From Acidovorax sp. (GTDB lineage Bacteria > Pseudomonadota > Gammaproteobacteria > Burkholderiales > Burkholderiaceae_C), in assembly GCF_027492855.1 (NCBI RefSeq), contig NZ_JAPUDY010000090.1, positions 1 through 47,329 of the forward strand: a DNA stretch of 47,329 nt. The letters run 5' to 3'. The translations under genes and the position numbers were made by a program. Below are positions 11,657 to 20,133 of the stretch, in pieces. Every line of letters starts with the position of its first letter. Position 1 is the first letter of the stretch. The notes below the pieces were generated by a model, which saw nothing but the letters and a program-made list of their open reading frames with translations, was not told the DNA's origin and did not search any database.

Positions 11657-12325
11657 ATGCAGCTCTACAACTACTTTCGCTCATCCGCCTCGTACCGCGT
11701 GCGCATCGCGCTGCAGATCAAGGGCCTGCCCTATGACTATCTGCCCGTGCACCTCGTCAAGGGCGAGCACAAGGCGCCCGAGTACACCCGCCGCGTTGGC
11801 GATGCGCTGGTGCCTACGCTGGTGACCGATGACGGCACGGCGCTGTCGCAGTCAATGGCCATCATTGAATACCTGGATGAAACCCATCCCACGCCCGCCT
11901 TGCTGCCCGCCACCCCACTGGCCCGTGCCCGCGTGCGGGCGCTGGCGCAGATGGTGGCGTGCGAGATCCATCCCCTGAACAACCTGCGCGTGCTCAAGTA
12001 CCTGGTGCACGGCCTGAAGGTGGAAGAGGACGCCAAAAACGCCTGGTACCACCACTGGGTGCGCACGGGGCTGGAGGCCTTCGAGCGGCAATTGGCGCTG
12101 CTGGCACAAGAGCGCGCGGCCCAGGGCCTGGCGCCGTCGGTGCTGTGCTGGGGCGACACGCCCACTTTGGCCGACTGCTGCCTGGTGCCGCAGATCTTCA
12201 ATGCCCAGCGCTTCAAAGTGAACCTGGATGGCCTACCGCTCACGATGGGTGCGTTCGATGCCTGCATGGCGCTGCCCGCGTTCCAGCAGGCGCAGCCTTC
12301 GGCCTGCCCGGACAGCGAGGCCTGA
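11657..12325 (+). CDS. Zeta-class GST, maleylpyruvate/maleylacetoacetate isomerase
   Basis: This is a glutathione-dependent cis-trans isomerase. With the hydrolase at 10303-10998 it would convert maleylpyruvate to fumarylpyruvate and onward, completing gentisate degradation. The N-terminal thioredoxin fold has the active-site serine motif S-S-A-S-Y-R-V-R-I-A-L near residue 9, typical of the zeta class. L-S-Q-S-M-A-I-I-E-Y binds glutathione, and the C-terminal helical domain has P-T-L-A-D-C-C-L-V-P. The length of 222 residues is normal. maiA (tyrosine pathway) and nagL (gentisate pathway) are both possible names. The stop codon overlaps the next gene's ATG as TGATG. Confidence 0.85.
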   Translation: MQLYNYFRSSASYRVRIALQIKGLPYDYLPVHLVKGEHKAPEYTRRVGDALVPTLVTDDGTALSQSMAIIEYLDETHPTPALLPATPLARARVRALAQMVACEIHPLNNLRVLKYLVHGLKVEEDAKNAWYHHWVRTGLEAFERQLALLAQERAAQGLAPSVLCWGDTPTLADCCLVPQIFNAQRFKVNLDGLPLTMGAFDACMALPAFQQAQPSACPDSEA

Positions 12326-13191
12326 TGGCCGACACCCCCAGCCACGCCGATTGGCTGGTGCCGGACTGGCCCACGCCGCCCGGTGTGTGGGCGCTGTGCA
12401 CCACGCGCACCGGCGGGGCCAGCCTGCCGCCGTATGACAGCCTGAACCTGGGCACCCATGTCGGTGACAACCCCGCCGCCGTGGCCACCAACCGGCAGAC
12501 TCTGCAAACGGCGCTACAGGCCCACACACCGGGGGCGCGGCCCGTCTTTTTGAACCAGGTGCATGGCGACGGCGTGGCGCGGCTGGATGCCAACACCCCC
12601 GATGGCACCGAGGCCGATGCCTGCGTGGCCACCGCACCAGGGGCCGTCTGCACCATCATGGTGGCCGACTGCCTGCCCGTGCTGTTTGCCCACCGCTCGG
12701 GCCAGGTAGTGGCCGCCGCACACGCAGGATGGCGCGGGCTTGTCGGTGTGAACGGGCAGGGTGTTCTGGAATCCACTTTCAAGCGTTTTTGTGCTCTGGC
12801 GCTTGTCCCTTCAGCGCAAGTAGCTATCAAAAGTGAAGCAAATGGCAAGAGCGAGGCGGTGGCCGAAGACACCCTGGCCTGGCTGGGGCCTTGTATCGGC
12901 CCGCAGGCCTTTGAGGTGGGGGCGGAGGTGCGCGCGGCGTTTTGTGATGCCGATCCTGCCGCACAAGCCTTTTTTGTGGCCCGTTCCGATGTGCCGGGCA
13001 AATACCTGTGCGACCTGGCGGGCCTGGCCCGTTGGCGGCTCAGGGCGCTGGGCATCGCCCAAATCTACGGCAACAACAGCACGCCGCCCTGGTGCACCGT
13101 GGCCAATGCCTCACGGTTCTTTTCGCACCGCCGCGACAGCAGCACCCTGGGCGCCAGCGGGCGCTTCGCCGCCTGCATCTGGCGCGGCTGA
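12325..13191 (+). CDS. pgeF: PgeF/YfiH laccase-domain protein
   Basis: This family has a polyphenol-oxidase-like fold. Members have been linked to cell-wall precursor proofreading and to purine nucleoside phosphorylase/deaminase activity. The metal ligands are visible: His80 in N-Q-V-H-G-D, Cys116 in A-D-C-L-P-V-L and His133 in A-H-A-G-W-R-G. The ATG at 12325 overlaps the isomerase stop. Residues 153-175 are an extra segment between the conserved H-A-G-W-R-G and L-A-W-L-G-P-C-I-G motifs, where relatives are shorter. This segment is encoded by a copy of the palindromic repeat (12791-12839). The 3' end overlaps the convergent gene at 13111-13434 by 81 bases. Confidence 0.92.
   Translation: MADTPSHADWLVPDWPTPPGVWALCTTRTGGASLPPYDSLNLGTHVGDNPAAVATNRQTLQTALQAHTPGARPVFLNQVHGDGVARLDANTPDGTEADACVATAPGAVCTIMVADCLPVLFAHRSGQVVAAAHAGWRGLVGVNGQGVLESTFKRFCALALVPSAQVAIKSEANGKSEAVAEDTLAWLGPCIGPQAFEVGAEVRAAFCDADPAAQAFFVARSDVPGKYLCDLAGLARWRLRALGIAQIYGNNSTPPWCTVANASRFFSHRRDSSTLGASGRFAACIWRG
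12791..12839 (+). repeat. GCGCTT/AAGCGC repeat copy inside pgeF
   Basis: GTGCTCTGGCGCTTGTCCCT followed by TCAGCGCAAGTAGCTATCAA matches the repeat over its whole length. It encodes C-A-L-A-L-V-P-S-A-Q-V-A-I-K-S within the loop after H-A-G-W-R-G. The frame is the same as in the dapE and ligA copies. Confidence 0.8.
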
Positions 13192-13434
13192 TTCGGCTGC
13201 GGCTGCTACGGTGGCCTGCTCGGCATCGTAGGCCGCCTGCTCGGCCGCTTCACGCGCCTTGATGGCGCGCTTGCGCGACGGCGTGCCCATGATGTACACC
13301 AGGATGCCCATGGGCAGCAGGCCATACAGCGCAAACGTGATGAAGGCGCCCAGCAGCGTTCCGGTGGAACTGGTGGCTTCGGCCACGGCCATCATGAGGG
13401 TGACGTAGGCCCAGGCGATGACGATGAGGTACAT
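13111..13434 (-). CDS. Small membrane protein of unknown function
   Basis: This 107-residue protein has two predicted membrane helices, residues 2-17 (V-I-A-W-A-Y-V-T-L-M-M-A) and residues 24-49 (L-L-G-A-F-I-T-F-A-L-Y-G-L-L-P). They are followed by a basic R-K-R-A-I-K-A-R stretch and an Ala/Glu-rich cytoplasmic tail. I recall similar proteins in Burkholderiales, without an assigned function. The tail codons overlap the 3' end of pgeF on the other strand by 81 bases, so the tail composition may be constrained by pgeF. It is divergent from phaC. Confidence 0.75.
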   Translation of the reverse strand: MYLIVIAWAYVTLMMAVAEATSSTGTLLGAFITFALYGLLPMGILVYIMGTPSRKRAIKAREAAEQAAYDAEQATVAAAAESAAPDAGGEAPAGAQGAAVAAVRKEP

Positions 13435-13559
13435 TGGTTTTGATATTGTTTGTTGACTATCGCGGCGTTGAATACGTTGCCTTGCGCCGATGGGTCGGCA
13501 ACAATGAACCTGAGCAGGACAACCTGCCGCTGCAAGCGATCAACCATTGAGGAAAGAGC

Positions 13560-15260
13560 ATGAATTCTGAATCACCCTGGGCTGAGAGCGCTCAGCAGTT
13601 CCAACAGATTTTCGGGCAAAGCTGGTCGCAGGCGCTGCAATCGTTTCAGAAGATGGACTTGGGCGCACAAATGCCCGCTGCCCCGGCCCTGAAACTCTCG
13701 CCCCCCAAGCTCAAGGCCCTGCAAGAGCAATACCTGAAAGAAGCCCAGGAGCTGTGGGCCCAGGGCCTGCAAGGTGCGCCCGAGGTCAAGGACAAACGTT
13801 TTGCTGGCGAAGGCTGGGCCAGCAACCCGGTGGCCGCGTTTTCGGCGGCGGCCTATTTGCTCAACGCCCGCACGCTGATGGGCCTGGCCGAAGCGGTGGA
13901 AGCCGACGAAAAAACCAAGGCCCGCATTCGTTTTGGCGTGGAGCAGTGGATGGCCGCCATGGCGCCCAGCAACTTTCTGGCCTTCAACGCCGAAGCGCAG
14001 AAAAAAGCCATCGAAACCAAGGGCGAGAGCATTGCCAAAGGCATGCAGAACCTGCTGCACGACATCACCCAAGGCCATGTGTCGATGACCGACGAGAGCC
14101 TGTTCGAGGTGGGCCGCAACGTGGCCACCACCGAAGGCGCGGTGGTTTATGAGAACGAGCTGTTCCAGCTGCTCGAATACAAGCCGCTGACGGCCAAGGT
14201 GTATGAGCGCCCCTTCCTGCTGGTGCCGCCTTGCATCAACAAGTTCTACATCCTGGATCTGCAGCCCGAAAACTCGCTGATCCGCTATGCCGTTGAACAG
14301 GGCCACCGCACCTTTGTGGTGAGCTGGCGCAACCCCGACGACAGCCTGGCCCACAAGACCTGGGACGACTACGTGGAAGACGGCGCCATGGCCGCCATCG
14401 ACGTGGTGCAGAACATCACCGGGGCCGAGCAGATCAACGCCCTGGGCTTCTGCGTGGGTGGCACCATCCTCAGCAATGCACTGGCCGTGCTGTCAGCGCG
14501 CGGCGACGAGCCCGTGGCCAGCGCCACCTTCCTCACCACGCTGATCGACTTCACCGACACAGGTATTCTTGACGTGTTCATCGACGAAGCCTTCGTCAAG
14601 TTCCGTGAGATGCAGATGGGCAACGGCGGCCTGATGAAGGGGCAGGACCTGGCGTCCACCTTCAGCTTCTTGCGGCCCAACGACCTGGTCTGGAACTACG
14701 TGGTGGGCAACTACCTCAAGGGCGAAACGCCGCCGCCGTTCGACCTGCTGTACTGGAACAGCGACAGTACCAACCTGCCAGGCCCCTTCTATGCCTGGTA
14801 CCTGCGCAACTTCTACCTTGAGAACAGCCTCGTCAAGCCCGGCAAGCTCACGGTGTGTGGTCAGAAGTTGGACCTCTCCCAGCTCACGCTGCCTGTGTAC
14901 ATCTACGGCTCGCGCGAGGACCACATCGTGCCTGCCACGGCGGCCTATGCCTCCACCCAGGTGCTGCCCGGCAAAAAACGCTTCGTGATGGGCGCCTCAG
15001 GTCACATCGCGGGCGTGATCAACCCGCCCGCCAAGGGCAAGCGCAGCCACTGGATACGCGCCGACGGCAAGTTCCCCGCCACGCTCGACCAATGGCTGGC
15101 GGGCGCCACCGAACACACCGGCAGCTGGTGGACCGACTGGTCCGGCTGGCTCAAAGGCCACGCGGGCAAGCAGATTGCAGCGCCCAAGGGCTATGGCAAA
15201 GGCGCCAAATTCAAGGCAACCGAGCCTGCACCGGGCAGCTACGTGAAGCAAAAAGCCTGA
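13560..15260 (+). CDS. phaC: Class I polyhydroxyalkanoate synthase
   Basis: PhaC polymerises 3-hydroxybutyryl-CoA into polyhydroxybutyrate on the granule surface. The 566-residue protein is of class I length. The catalytic Cys298 sits in the lipase-like box G-F-C-V-G-G. The Asp lies in G-S-R-E-D-H-I-V-P and the His in G-A-S-G-H-I-A-G-V. The P-P-x-I-N-K-F-Y-I-L-D segment and the conserved W-R-N-P-D are present. The start is preceded by GAGGAAAG. phaA follows after 70 bases and phaB after a further terminator, so this is a split phaCAB cluster. No phasin or phaR gene is adjacent. Confidence 0.97.
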   Translation: MNSESPWAESAQQFQQIFGQSWSQALQSFQKMDLGAQMPAAPALKLSPPKLKALQEQYLKEAQELWAQGLQGAPEVKDKRFAGEGWASNPVAAFSAAAYLLNARTLMGLAEAVEADEKTKARIRFGVEQWMAAMAPSNFLAFNAEAQKKAIETKGESIAKGMQNLLHDITQGHVSMTDESLFEVGRNVATTEGAVVYENELFQLLEYKPLTAKVYERPFLLVPPCINKFYILDLQPENSLIRYAVEQGHRTFVVSWRNPDDSLAHKTWDDYVEDGAMAAIDVVQNITGAEQINALGFCVGGTILSNALAVLSARGDEPVASATFLTTLIDFTDTGILDVFIDEAFVKFREMQMGNGGLMKGQDLASTFSFLRPNDLVWNYVVGNYLKGETPPPFDLLYWNSDSTNLPGPFYAWYLRNFYLENSLVKPGKLTVCGQKLDLSQLTLPVYIYGSREDHIVPATAAYASTQVLPGKKRFVMGASGHIAGVINPPAKGKRSHWIRADGKFPATLDQWLAGATEHTGSWWTDWSGWLKGHAGKQIAAPKGYGKGAKFKATEPAPGSYVKQKA

Positions 15261-15330
15261 TACGCAAAAGTCCTGATGCCCAGCACTGCGAGAATTACCC
15301 AGCAATCCCCTTCAATCACAAGGACATTTC

Positions 15331-16509
15331 ATGGAAGACATCGTCATCGTTTCGGCCGCTCGCACCGCTGTGGGCAAGTTTGGTGGCGCACTGGCCAAGA
15401 CGCCTGCGACCGAATTGGGCGCCATCGTGATCCGCGAGGCCATCGCCCGCGCGGGCCTGCAATCCGACCAGATCGGTGAAGTCATCATGGGCCAGGTGCT
15501 TACGGCGGGCGTGGGCCAGAACGCCGCGCGCCAGGCTGCCATGAAGGCCGGTGTGGCCAAGGAGACCCCGGCACTCACCATCAATGCCGTGTGCGGCTCG
15601 GGCCTCAAGGCCGTGATGCTGGCGGCCCAGGCCGTGGCCTGGGGCGACAGCGAGATCGTCGTGGCGGGCGGGCAGGAGAGCATGAGCCTGTCGCCCCACG
15701 TCCTCAACGGCTCGCGCGACGGCCAACGCATGGGCGACTGGAAGATGACGGACACCATGATCGTGGACGGCCTGTGGGACGTGTACAACCAGTACCACAT
15801 GGGCATCACGGCCGAAAACGTGGCCAAGGCCTACGGCATTACCCGCGACATGCAGGACGCCCTGGCCCTGGCCAGCCAGCAAAAGGCTGCCGCAGCGCAG
15901 GATGCAGGCAGGTTCGTCGATGAAATCGTGGGCGTGAGCCTGGCGCAGAAGAAGGGTGACCCCATCCTCTTCAACGCCGACGAATACCTCAACCGCAAGA
16001 CCAACGCCGAAGCGCTGGCGGGCCTGCGTCCCGCCTTCGACAAGGCGGGCAGCGTGACGGCGGGCAACGCATCGGGCCTGAACGACGGCGCCGCCGCCGT
16101 GGTGGTGATGAGCGCCAAGAAGGCTGCGGCCCTGGGCCTCAAGCCCCTGGCCCGCATTGCCGCGTTTGGCACCAGCGGCCTGGACCCCGCCACCATGGGC
16201 ATGGGCCCCGTGCCCGCATCGCGCAAGGCCCTGCAGCGCGCGGGCTGGAACGCCGCCGACGTGGACCTGTTCGAACTGAACGAAGCCTTTGCCGCCCAGG
16301 CCTGCGCCGTGAACAAGGAACTGGCCATCGACCCCGCCAAGGTCAATGTGAACGGCGGCGCCATCGCCATCGGCCACCCCATCGGTGCGTCCGGCTGCCG
16401 CATTCTGGTGACGCTGCTGCACGAAATGCAGCGCCGTGACGCCAAAAAGGGCCTGGCTGCGCTGTGCATCGGCGGCGGCATGGGCGTGTCCCTGGCCGTG
16501 GAGCGTTAA
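15331..16509 (+). CDS. phaA: Acetyl-CoA acetyltransferase (beta-ketothiolase)
   Basis: It condenses two acetyl-CoA into acetoacetyl-CoA, the first step of PHB synthesis. The 392-residue thiolase has the acyl-accepting Cys88 in N-A-V-C-G-S-G. It also has the N-E-A-F-A-A-Q motif, the I-G-H-P-I-G-A-S-G histidine loop and the second cysteine in A-L-C-I-G-G-G-M-G near the C-terminus. AAGGA lies 7 bases upstream of the ATG. The position right after phaC supports the PHB role. Some thiolases named phaA also act in degradation. A good intrinsic terminator follows at 16573. Confidence 0.95.
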   Translation: MEDIVIVSAARTAVGKFGGALAKTPATELGAIVIREAIARAGLQSDQIGEVIMGQVLTAGVGQNAARQAAMKAGVAKETPALTINAVCGSGLKAVMLAAQAVAWGDSEIVVAGGQESMSLSPHVLNGSRDGQRMGDWKMTDTMIVDGLWDVYNQYHMGITAENVAKAYGITRDMQDALALASQQKAAAAQDAGRFVDEIVGVSLAQKKGDPILFNADEYLNRKTNAEALAGLRPAFDKAGSVTAGNASGLNDGAAAVVVMSAKKAAALGLKPLARIAAFGTSGLDPATMGMGPVPASRKALQRAGWNAADVDLFELNEAFAAQACAVNKELAIDPAKVNVNGGAIAIGHPIGASGCRILVTLLHEMQRRDAKKGLAALCIGGGMGVSLAVER

Positions 16510-16851
16510 AAACAGCCTCCCCGTAGCACCCGGCCCTTGTTGCGCCGGGGCTCGGCGGGTGAAGCTTGCGAGAAAGCCGCGTTGCGACGCGGCTTTTCTG
16601 TTTTCGCCTACCGAACAGGTGGTGGGAGCAGGGTTTGGTTGGCGAAATTCTTCTTGATCAAAGTCAATCAATGAGGCCGAGCCATGCGTGGGCAGAAGGG
16701 CTTTGGCGACGGCGCACTTTGTGTCCAATGTGTGACGACAAGCCGGTAAATCAAAAAGAAAAGGGCTTCAGTGTTTTCCTTCACGGCGGGGCTTGATTTC
16801 TTCGGTAGAGTGGGTGCTGAGCCAATCAAATCACCAACAAGGAGAAATCAC
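16510..16851. other. phaA-phaB intergenic region
   Basis: This 342-base gap contains the terminator at 16573-16602 and the phaB ribosome binding site AAGGAGAAATCAC just before 16852. Its right half is less GC-rich than the genes around it. It presumably holds a separate phaB promoter, but I do not see a convincing -35/-10 pair. No small gene is supported. Confidence 0.6.
16573..16602 (+). terminator. Intrinsic terminator after phaA
   Basis: AAAGCCGCGT, loop TGCG, ACGCGGCTTT (16573-16596) form a perfect 10-bp stem, followed by the T-rich TCTGTTTT. It implies that phaC-phaA ends here and phaB is transcribed largely from its own promoter. Confidence 0.85.
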
Positions 16852-17589
16852 ATGAGCCAGAAAGTAGCGTACGTCACCGGCGGCATGGGTGGCATTGGGA
16901 CTGCCATTTGCCAGCGCCTGCACAAGGAGGGCTTCAAGGTCATCGCTGGCTGCGGCCCTACCCGTGATCACGCCAAGTGGCTGGCAGAACAGAAAGCCCT
17001 GGGCTTCACCTTCTATGCATCGGTGGGCAATGTGGGCGACTGGGATTCCACGGTCGAAGCCTTTGGCAAGACCAAGGCCGAGCACGGCACCATCGACGTG
17101 CTGGTGAACAACGCGGGCATTACCCGCGACCGCATGTTCCTCAAGATGTCGCGCGAGGACTGGGACGCGGTGATCGAAACCAACCTCAACAGCATGTTCA
17201 ACGTCACCAAGCAGGTGGTGGCCGACATGGTGGAAAAGGGCTGGGGCCGCATCGTCAACATCAGCTCGGTGAACGGCGAAAAGGGTCAGGCGGGCCAGAC
17301 CAACTACTCGGCAGCCAAAGCGGGCATGCACGGCTTTTCGATGGCCCTGGCGCAGGAACTCGCCACCAAGGGCGTGACGGTGAACACCGTGAGCCCTGGC
17401 TACATCGGCACCGACATGGTCAAGGCGATCCGCCCCGACGTGCTGGAAAAGATCGTGGCCACCGTGCCCGTCAAGCGCCTGGGCGAGCCCAGCGAAATCG
17501 CCTCGATCATTGCCTGGCTGGCATCGGAAGAAGGCGGCTATGCCACCGGCGCCGATTTCTCGGTCAACGGCGGCCTGCACATGGGCTGA
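16852..17589 (+). CDS. phaB: Acetoacetyl-CoA reductase
   Basis: PhaB reduces acetoacetyl-CoA to (R)-3-hydroxybutyryl-CoA with NADPH, feeding PhaC. It is a 245-residue short-chain dehydrogenase. The nucleotide-binding T-G-G-M-G-G-I-G-T motif is at residues 9-17, N-N-A-G follows, and the catalytic Tyr152 and Lys156 lie in Y-S-A-A-K. ATG 16852 is preceded by AAGGAG. The G-G-M-G-G-I-G variant of the glycine motif and the V-N-G-G-L-H-M C-terminus are typical of PhaB rather than FabG. Transcription ends at a strong terminator at 17636-17662. Confidence 0.96.
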   Translation: MSQKVAYVTGGMGGIGTAICQRLHKEGFKVIAGCGPTRDHAKWLAEQKALGFTFYASVGNVGDWDSTVEAFGKTKAEHGTIDVLVNNAGITRDRMFLKMSREDWDAVIETNLNSMFNVTKQVVADMVEKGWGRIVNISSVNGEKGQAGQTNYSAAKAGMHGFSMALAQELATKGVTVNTVSPGYIGTDMVKAIRPDVLEKIVATVPVKRLGEPSEIASIIAWLASEEGGYATGADFSVNGGLHMG

Positions 17590-17594
17590 TGCCT

Positions 17595-17625
17595 GGGGCC
17601 TGCATGCATTGCATGCAAAGGCCCC
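17595..17625 (+). other. Extra hairpin in the phaB 3' untranslated region
   Basis: GGGGCC-TGCATGC, loop ATT, GCATGCA-AA-GGCCCC forms a 13-bp stem with a two-A bulge just before the terminator. It could protect the mRNA 3' end. It is also compatible with a processed 3'-UTR RNA, but that is speculative. Confidence 0.6.
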
Positions 17626-17635
17626 CTTGGAAAAC

Positions 17636-17662
17636 AAAAAACCCCGCAGTGCGGGGTTTTTT
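17636..17662. terminator. Intrinsic terminator after phaB
   Basis: CCCCGC, loop AGT, GCGGGG (17642-17656) are flanked by A6 on the left and T6 on the right. The symmetrical A and T tracts let it work on both strands. Confidence 0.9.
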
Positions 17663-17834
17663 GTTGAGAGAAGCAAGGGGGAAGGGGCTGCCGGAGACCT
17701 TTCTTTAGCGTGCTCGGGCAATGGCCGACCATTTAGTGCGTGCGCGGAGCACCCCTGCTGGGGCTGTTGCGTGCATCACGGTGGTGGCGGACATTGGGCG
17801 GGCCTGCGAATAGGGGAGACGGGCTGCCGCGCCT

Positions 17835-17909
17835 TCAGAAGCGGGCCGGGGCGCGCTTGCGATCGCGTTCGTCTTCGGGCCAGGCGGACAAGATTGCGGT
17901 GGTGTTCAT
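17835..17909 (-). CDS. Possible 24-residue small protein
   Basis: This short frame encodes M-N-T-T-A-I-L-S-A-W-P-E-D-E-R-D-R-K-R and ends in A-P-A-R-F. It is preceded by CACAGGAGT with AGGAG 9 bases before the ATG, better than the ribosome binding sites of many larger genes in this window. The peptide is highly charged in its second half and has no membrane segment. It stands alone between phaB and the ABC-F gene. I do not recognise it. It could be a real small protein, a leader peptide without a downstream gene, or a chance frame. Confidence 0.45.
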   Translation of the reverse strand: MNTTAILSAWPEDERDRKRAPARF

Positions 17910-18012
17910 GCTGGATAACTCCTGTGATGTACCAACAACGCGGTCAATCCATGGTCCGTTGACAGCGGTTTGCAAAAAAATGCAACCGTAAGTGCCCCTA
18001 TGTTTTTCTCAT

Positions 18013-18067
18013 TAGTTGCTATCAAATGAGGAGCTGTTGCCGCTTATTGAATAAGCGCAAAGCCCCT
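18013..18067 (-). repeat. GCGCTT/AAGCGC palindromic repeat, intergenic copy
   Basis: On the minus strand, AGGGGCTTTGCGCTTATTCA followed by ATAAGCGGCAACAGCT matches the family. CGCTTATT/AATAAGCG gives an 8-bp stem 36-90 bases downstream of the ABC-F stop codon, so it may help end that transcript. Confidence 0.7.
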
Positions 18068-18102
18068 AAAAGATAGGTATTTTTTTACAGGGATTTACAT
18101 CT

Positions 18103-20133
18103 TCAGACCACCGCAGCCGCAGAAATTTCTTCGAGCGATGAAGAAATTTCCAGCCAGCGTTCTTCCAACTGGGCGGTTTCGTCATGGCCCGCCTTCAGGC
18201 GGCGCCCGCATTCGGCGATTTCGGCGGGGGGCAGGGATTCGGTCAGTTTCTGCTCCAGGGCAGCGCGCTCGGTGGACAAGGCCGCCAGGCGCTTGTCGAT
18301 CTGCTCCAGCTCCTTTTTGAGGGGGCGGGTTTTCTCCGCCTGCTGTTGACGCGTCTGGGCGTCAAGTTTGCGCTGCTCGCGCCCGTCCCGCGACGGTGCG
18401 GGGGCGGCAGCCACCGGAGCGGGCGCCGGGGCTGCAGCAGGGGCGGGGGCCGCCGCCAGCGGCGCAGGCGCGGCCGCCGACACCTGGGCCTGCTCGGCCA
18501 GGCGTGCTTCTTCGCGCAGGCGCTTGGATTCTTCGAGCAGGTAGCGCTGGTAGTCGTCCAGATCGCCATCGAAAGGCCCGACCACGCCCCGGCCCACCAT
18601 CCAGAAGTCCTCGCAGACTGAGCGCAGCAGTGCGCGGTCGTGGCTGACCAGCATGACGGTGCCGTCGAAGTCGTTGAGGGCCATGGCCAGGGCCTCGCGG
18701 GTCGCCAGGTCCAGGTGGTTGGTGGGTTCGTCCAGCAGCAGCAGGTTGGGGCGCTGCCACACGATCATGGCCAGCACCAGGCGGGCTTTTTCGCCGCCGC
18801 TCATGGTGCCCACGGCCTGCTTGACCATGTCTCCCGTGAAGTTGAAGCTGCCCAGGTAGCTGCGCAGATCCTGTTCGCGGCTTGGTTGCTTGGCGTCGGG
18901 CCCCAGCTCCTTGGCCAGGCGGATCATGTGCTCCAGCGGGTTCTCGGCGGGGCGCAGCACGTCGAGCTCTTGTTGGGCAAAGTAGCCAATGTTCAGGCCC
19001 TTGCCTTCGGTGATTTCGCCGCCCAGGGCCTTCATGGTGCGGGCGATGGTTTTGACCAGGGTGGACTTGCCCTGGCCGTTGGCGCCCAGGATGCCGATGC
19101 GCTGCCCGGCCAGCACCGAGCGGTTGACGCCCGTGAGGATGGTGGTGGCCAAGCCTTCGTCGTCCACATAACCGAACGACGCATCGCTGATGGCCAGCAT
19201 CGGGTTGGGCAGGTTGGCGGGTTCCTTGAACTCGAAGGTGAAGTCGGCCTCGGCCAGCACCGGGCCAATCTTCTCCATGCGTTCGAGCTGCTTGACCCGG
19301 CTTTGCGCCTGCTTGGCCTTGCTGGCCTTGGCCTTGAAGCGGTCGATGAACTTCTGCAGGTGGGCCATCTTCTCTTGCTGCTTGGAGAAGCTGGCTTGCT
19401 GCAGCTCGAGCTGCTGGGCGCGCAGCTCTTCAAACTTGCTGTAGTTGCCGCCGTAGCGGTTCAACTCGCCTTGCTGGATTTGCAGGGTGACGTTGGTGAT
19501 GGCGTCGAGAAACTCGCGGTCATGGCTGATCACGATCATGGTGCCCGCATAACGCTTGAGCCAGGCTTCGAGCCAGACCAGGGCGTCCAAATCCAAGTGG
19601 TTGGTGGGTTCGTCGAGCAACAGCAGGTCGCTGGGGCACATCAGCGCGCGCGCCAGCTGCAGGCGCATACGCCAGCCGCCCGAGAAACTGTTGACCGGCT
19701 GCTCCAGCTCGCTCACGCGAAAGCCCAGGCCCAGGATCAGCGCCTGGGCGCGTGCCACCGCGTCGTGCGCACCAGCATCGTGCAGGTCCGAATAGGCATG
19801 GGCGATGGCCATGCCGTCGTCGCTGGCCTCGGCGTCGGCCAGTTGCTGCTGCACTTCGGCCAGGCGGGTGTCGCCCTCCAGCACAAACGCGGTGGCTGAC
19901 TGGTCGGTTTCGGGCATGTTCTGCGCGACCTCGGCCATGCGCCAGCTCGTGGGGATGTAGAAGTCGCCGCCGTCTTCGTGCAGTTTGCCGCTGAGCAGCG
20001 CAAACAGGCTGGACTTGCCCGCGCCATTGCGGCCCACAAGGCCCACGTTTTCGCCAGGGTTGATGGTGGTGGACACGCTGCCAAGCACGACTTTGGTGCC
20101 GCGCCGCAGGGTAACGTTCTTAAGGGTGATCAT
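18103..20133 (-). CDS. ABC-F family ATPase, YheS-like
   Basis: ABC-F proteins bind the ribosome and help with stalled or difficult translation. The 676-residue protein has two nucleotide-binding domains without membrane segments. The first has G-R-N-G-A-G-K-S, F-S-G-G-W-R-M-R and L-L-L-L-D-E-P-T-N-H. The second has G-A-N-G-Q-G-K-S, M-S-G-G-E-K-A-R and a second L-L-L-L-D-E-P-T-N-H. After the second domain comes an unusual Ala/Pro-rich linker of about 40 residues and then a C-terminal coiled coil, as in YheS and Uup. ATG 20133 overlaps the stop of the membrane protein gene as ATGA, so expression is likely coupled. The conserved start M-I-T-L-K-N-V supports this choice. Confidence 0.92.
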   Translation of the reverse strand: MITLKNVTLRRGTKVVLGSVSTTINPGENVGLVGRNGAGKSSLFALLSGKLHEDGGDFYIPTSWRMAEVAQNMPETDQSATAFVLEGDTRLAEVQQQLADAEASDDGMAIAHAYSDLHDAGAHDAVARAQALILGLGFRVSELEQPVNSFSGGWRMRLQLARALMCPSDLLLLDEPTNHLDLDALVWLEAWLKRYAGTMIVISHDREFLDAITNVTLQIQQGELNRYGGNYSKFEELRAQQLELQQASFSKQQEKMAHLQKFIDRFKAKASKAKQAQSRVKQLERMEKIGPVLAEADFTFEFKEPANLPNPMLAISDASFGYVDDEGLATTILTGVNRSVLAGQRIGILGANGQGKSTLVKTIARTMKALGGEITEGKGLNIGYFAQQELDVLRPAENPLEHMIRLAKELGPDAKQPSREQDLRSYLGSFNFTGDMVKQAVGTMSGGEKARLVLAMIVWQRPNLLLLDEPTNHLDLATREALAMALNDFDGTVMLVSHDRALLRSVCEDFWMVGRGVVGPFDGDLDDYQRYLLEESKRLREEARLAEQAQVSAAAPAPLAAAPAPAAAPAPAPVAAAPAPSRDGREQRKLDAQTRQQQAEKTRPLKKELEQIDKRLAALSTERAALEQKLTESLPPAEIAECGRRLKAGHDETAQLEERWLEISSSLEEISAAAVV

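Larger units (their letters stand above)
17663..18102. other. Intergenic region between phaB and the ABC-F gene
   Basis: With the phaB trailer, about 510 bases here lack a large gene. This part holds the 24-codon minus-strand frame at 17835-17909, a near-palindrome CGGTTTGCA/TGCAACCG around 17966-17990, and a copy of the palindromic repeat at 18013-18067 close to the ABC-F stop codon. Nothing else is supported. Confidence 0.6.

Noticed and set aside
13435-13559. A GTTGCC/GGCAAC inverted repeat before phaC as a PhaR site
   Set aside because: The 6-bp arms are too short and PhaR sites known from other species look different; no support for a specific regulator.
15316-16728. A 470-residue minus-strand frame
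   Set aside because: It is the antisense of phaA; composition is His/Gly/Ala-rich and no family is recognisable.
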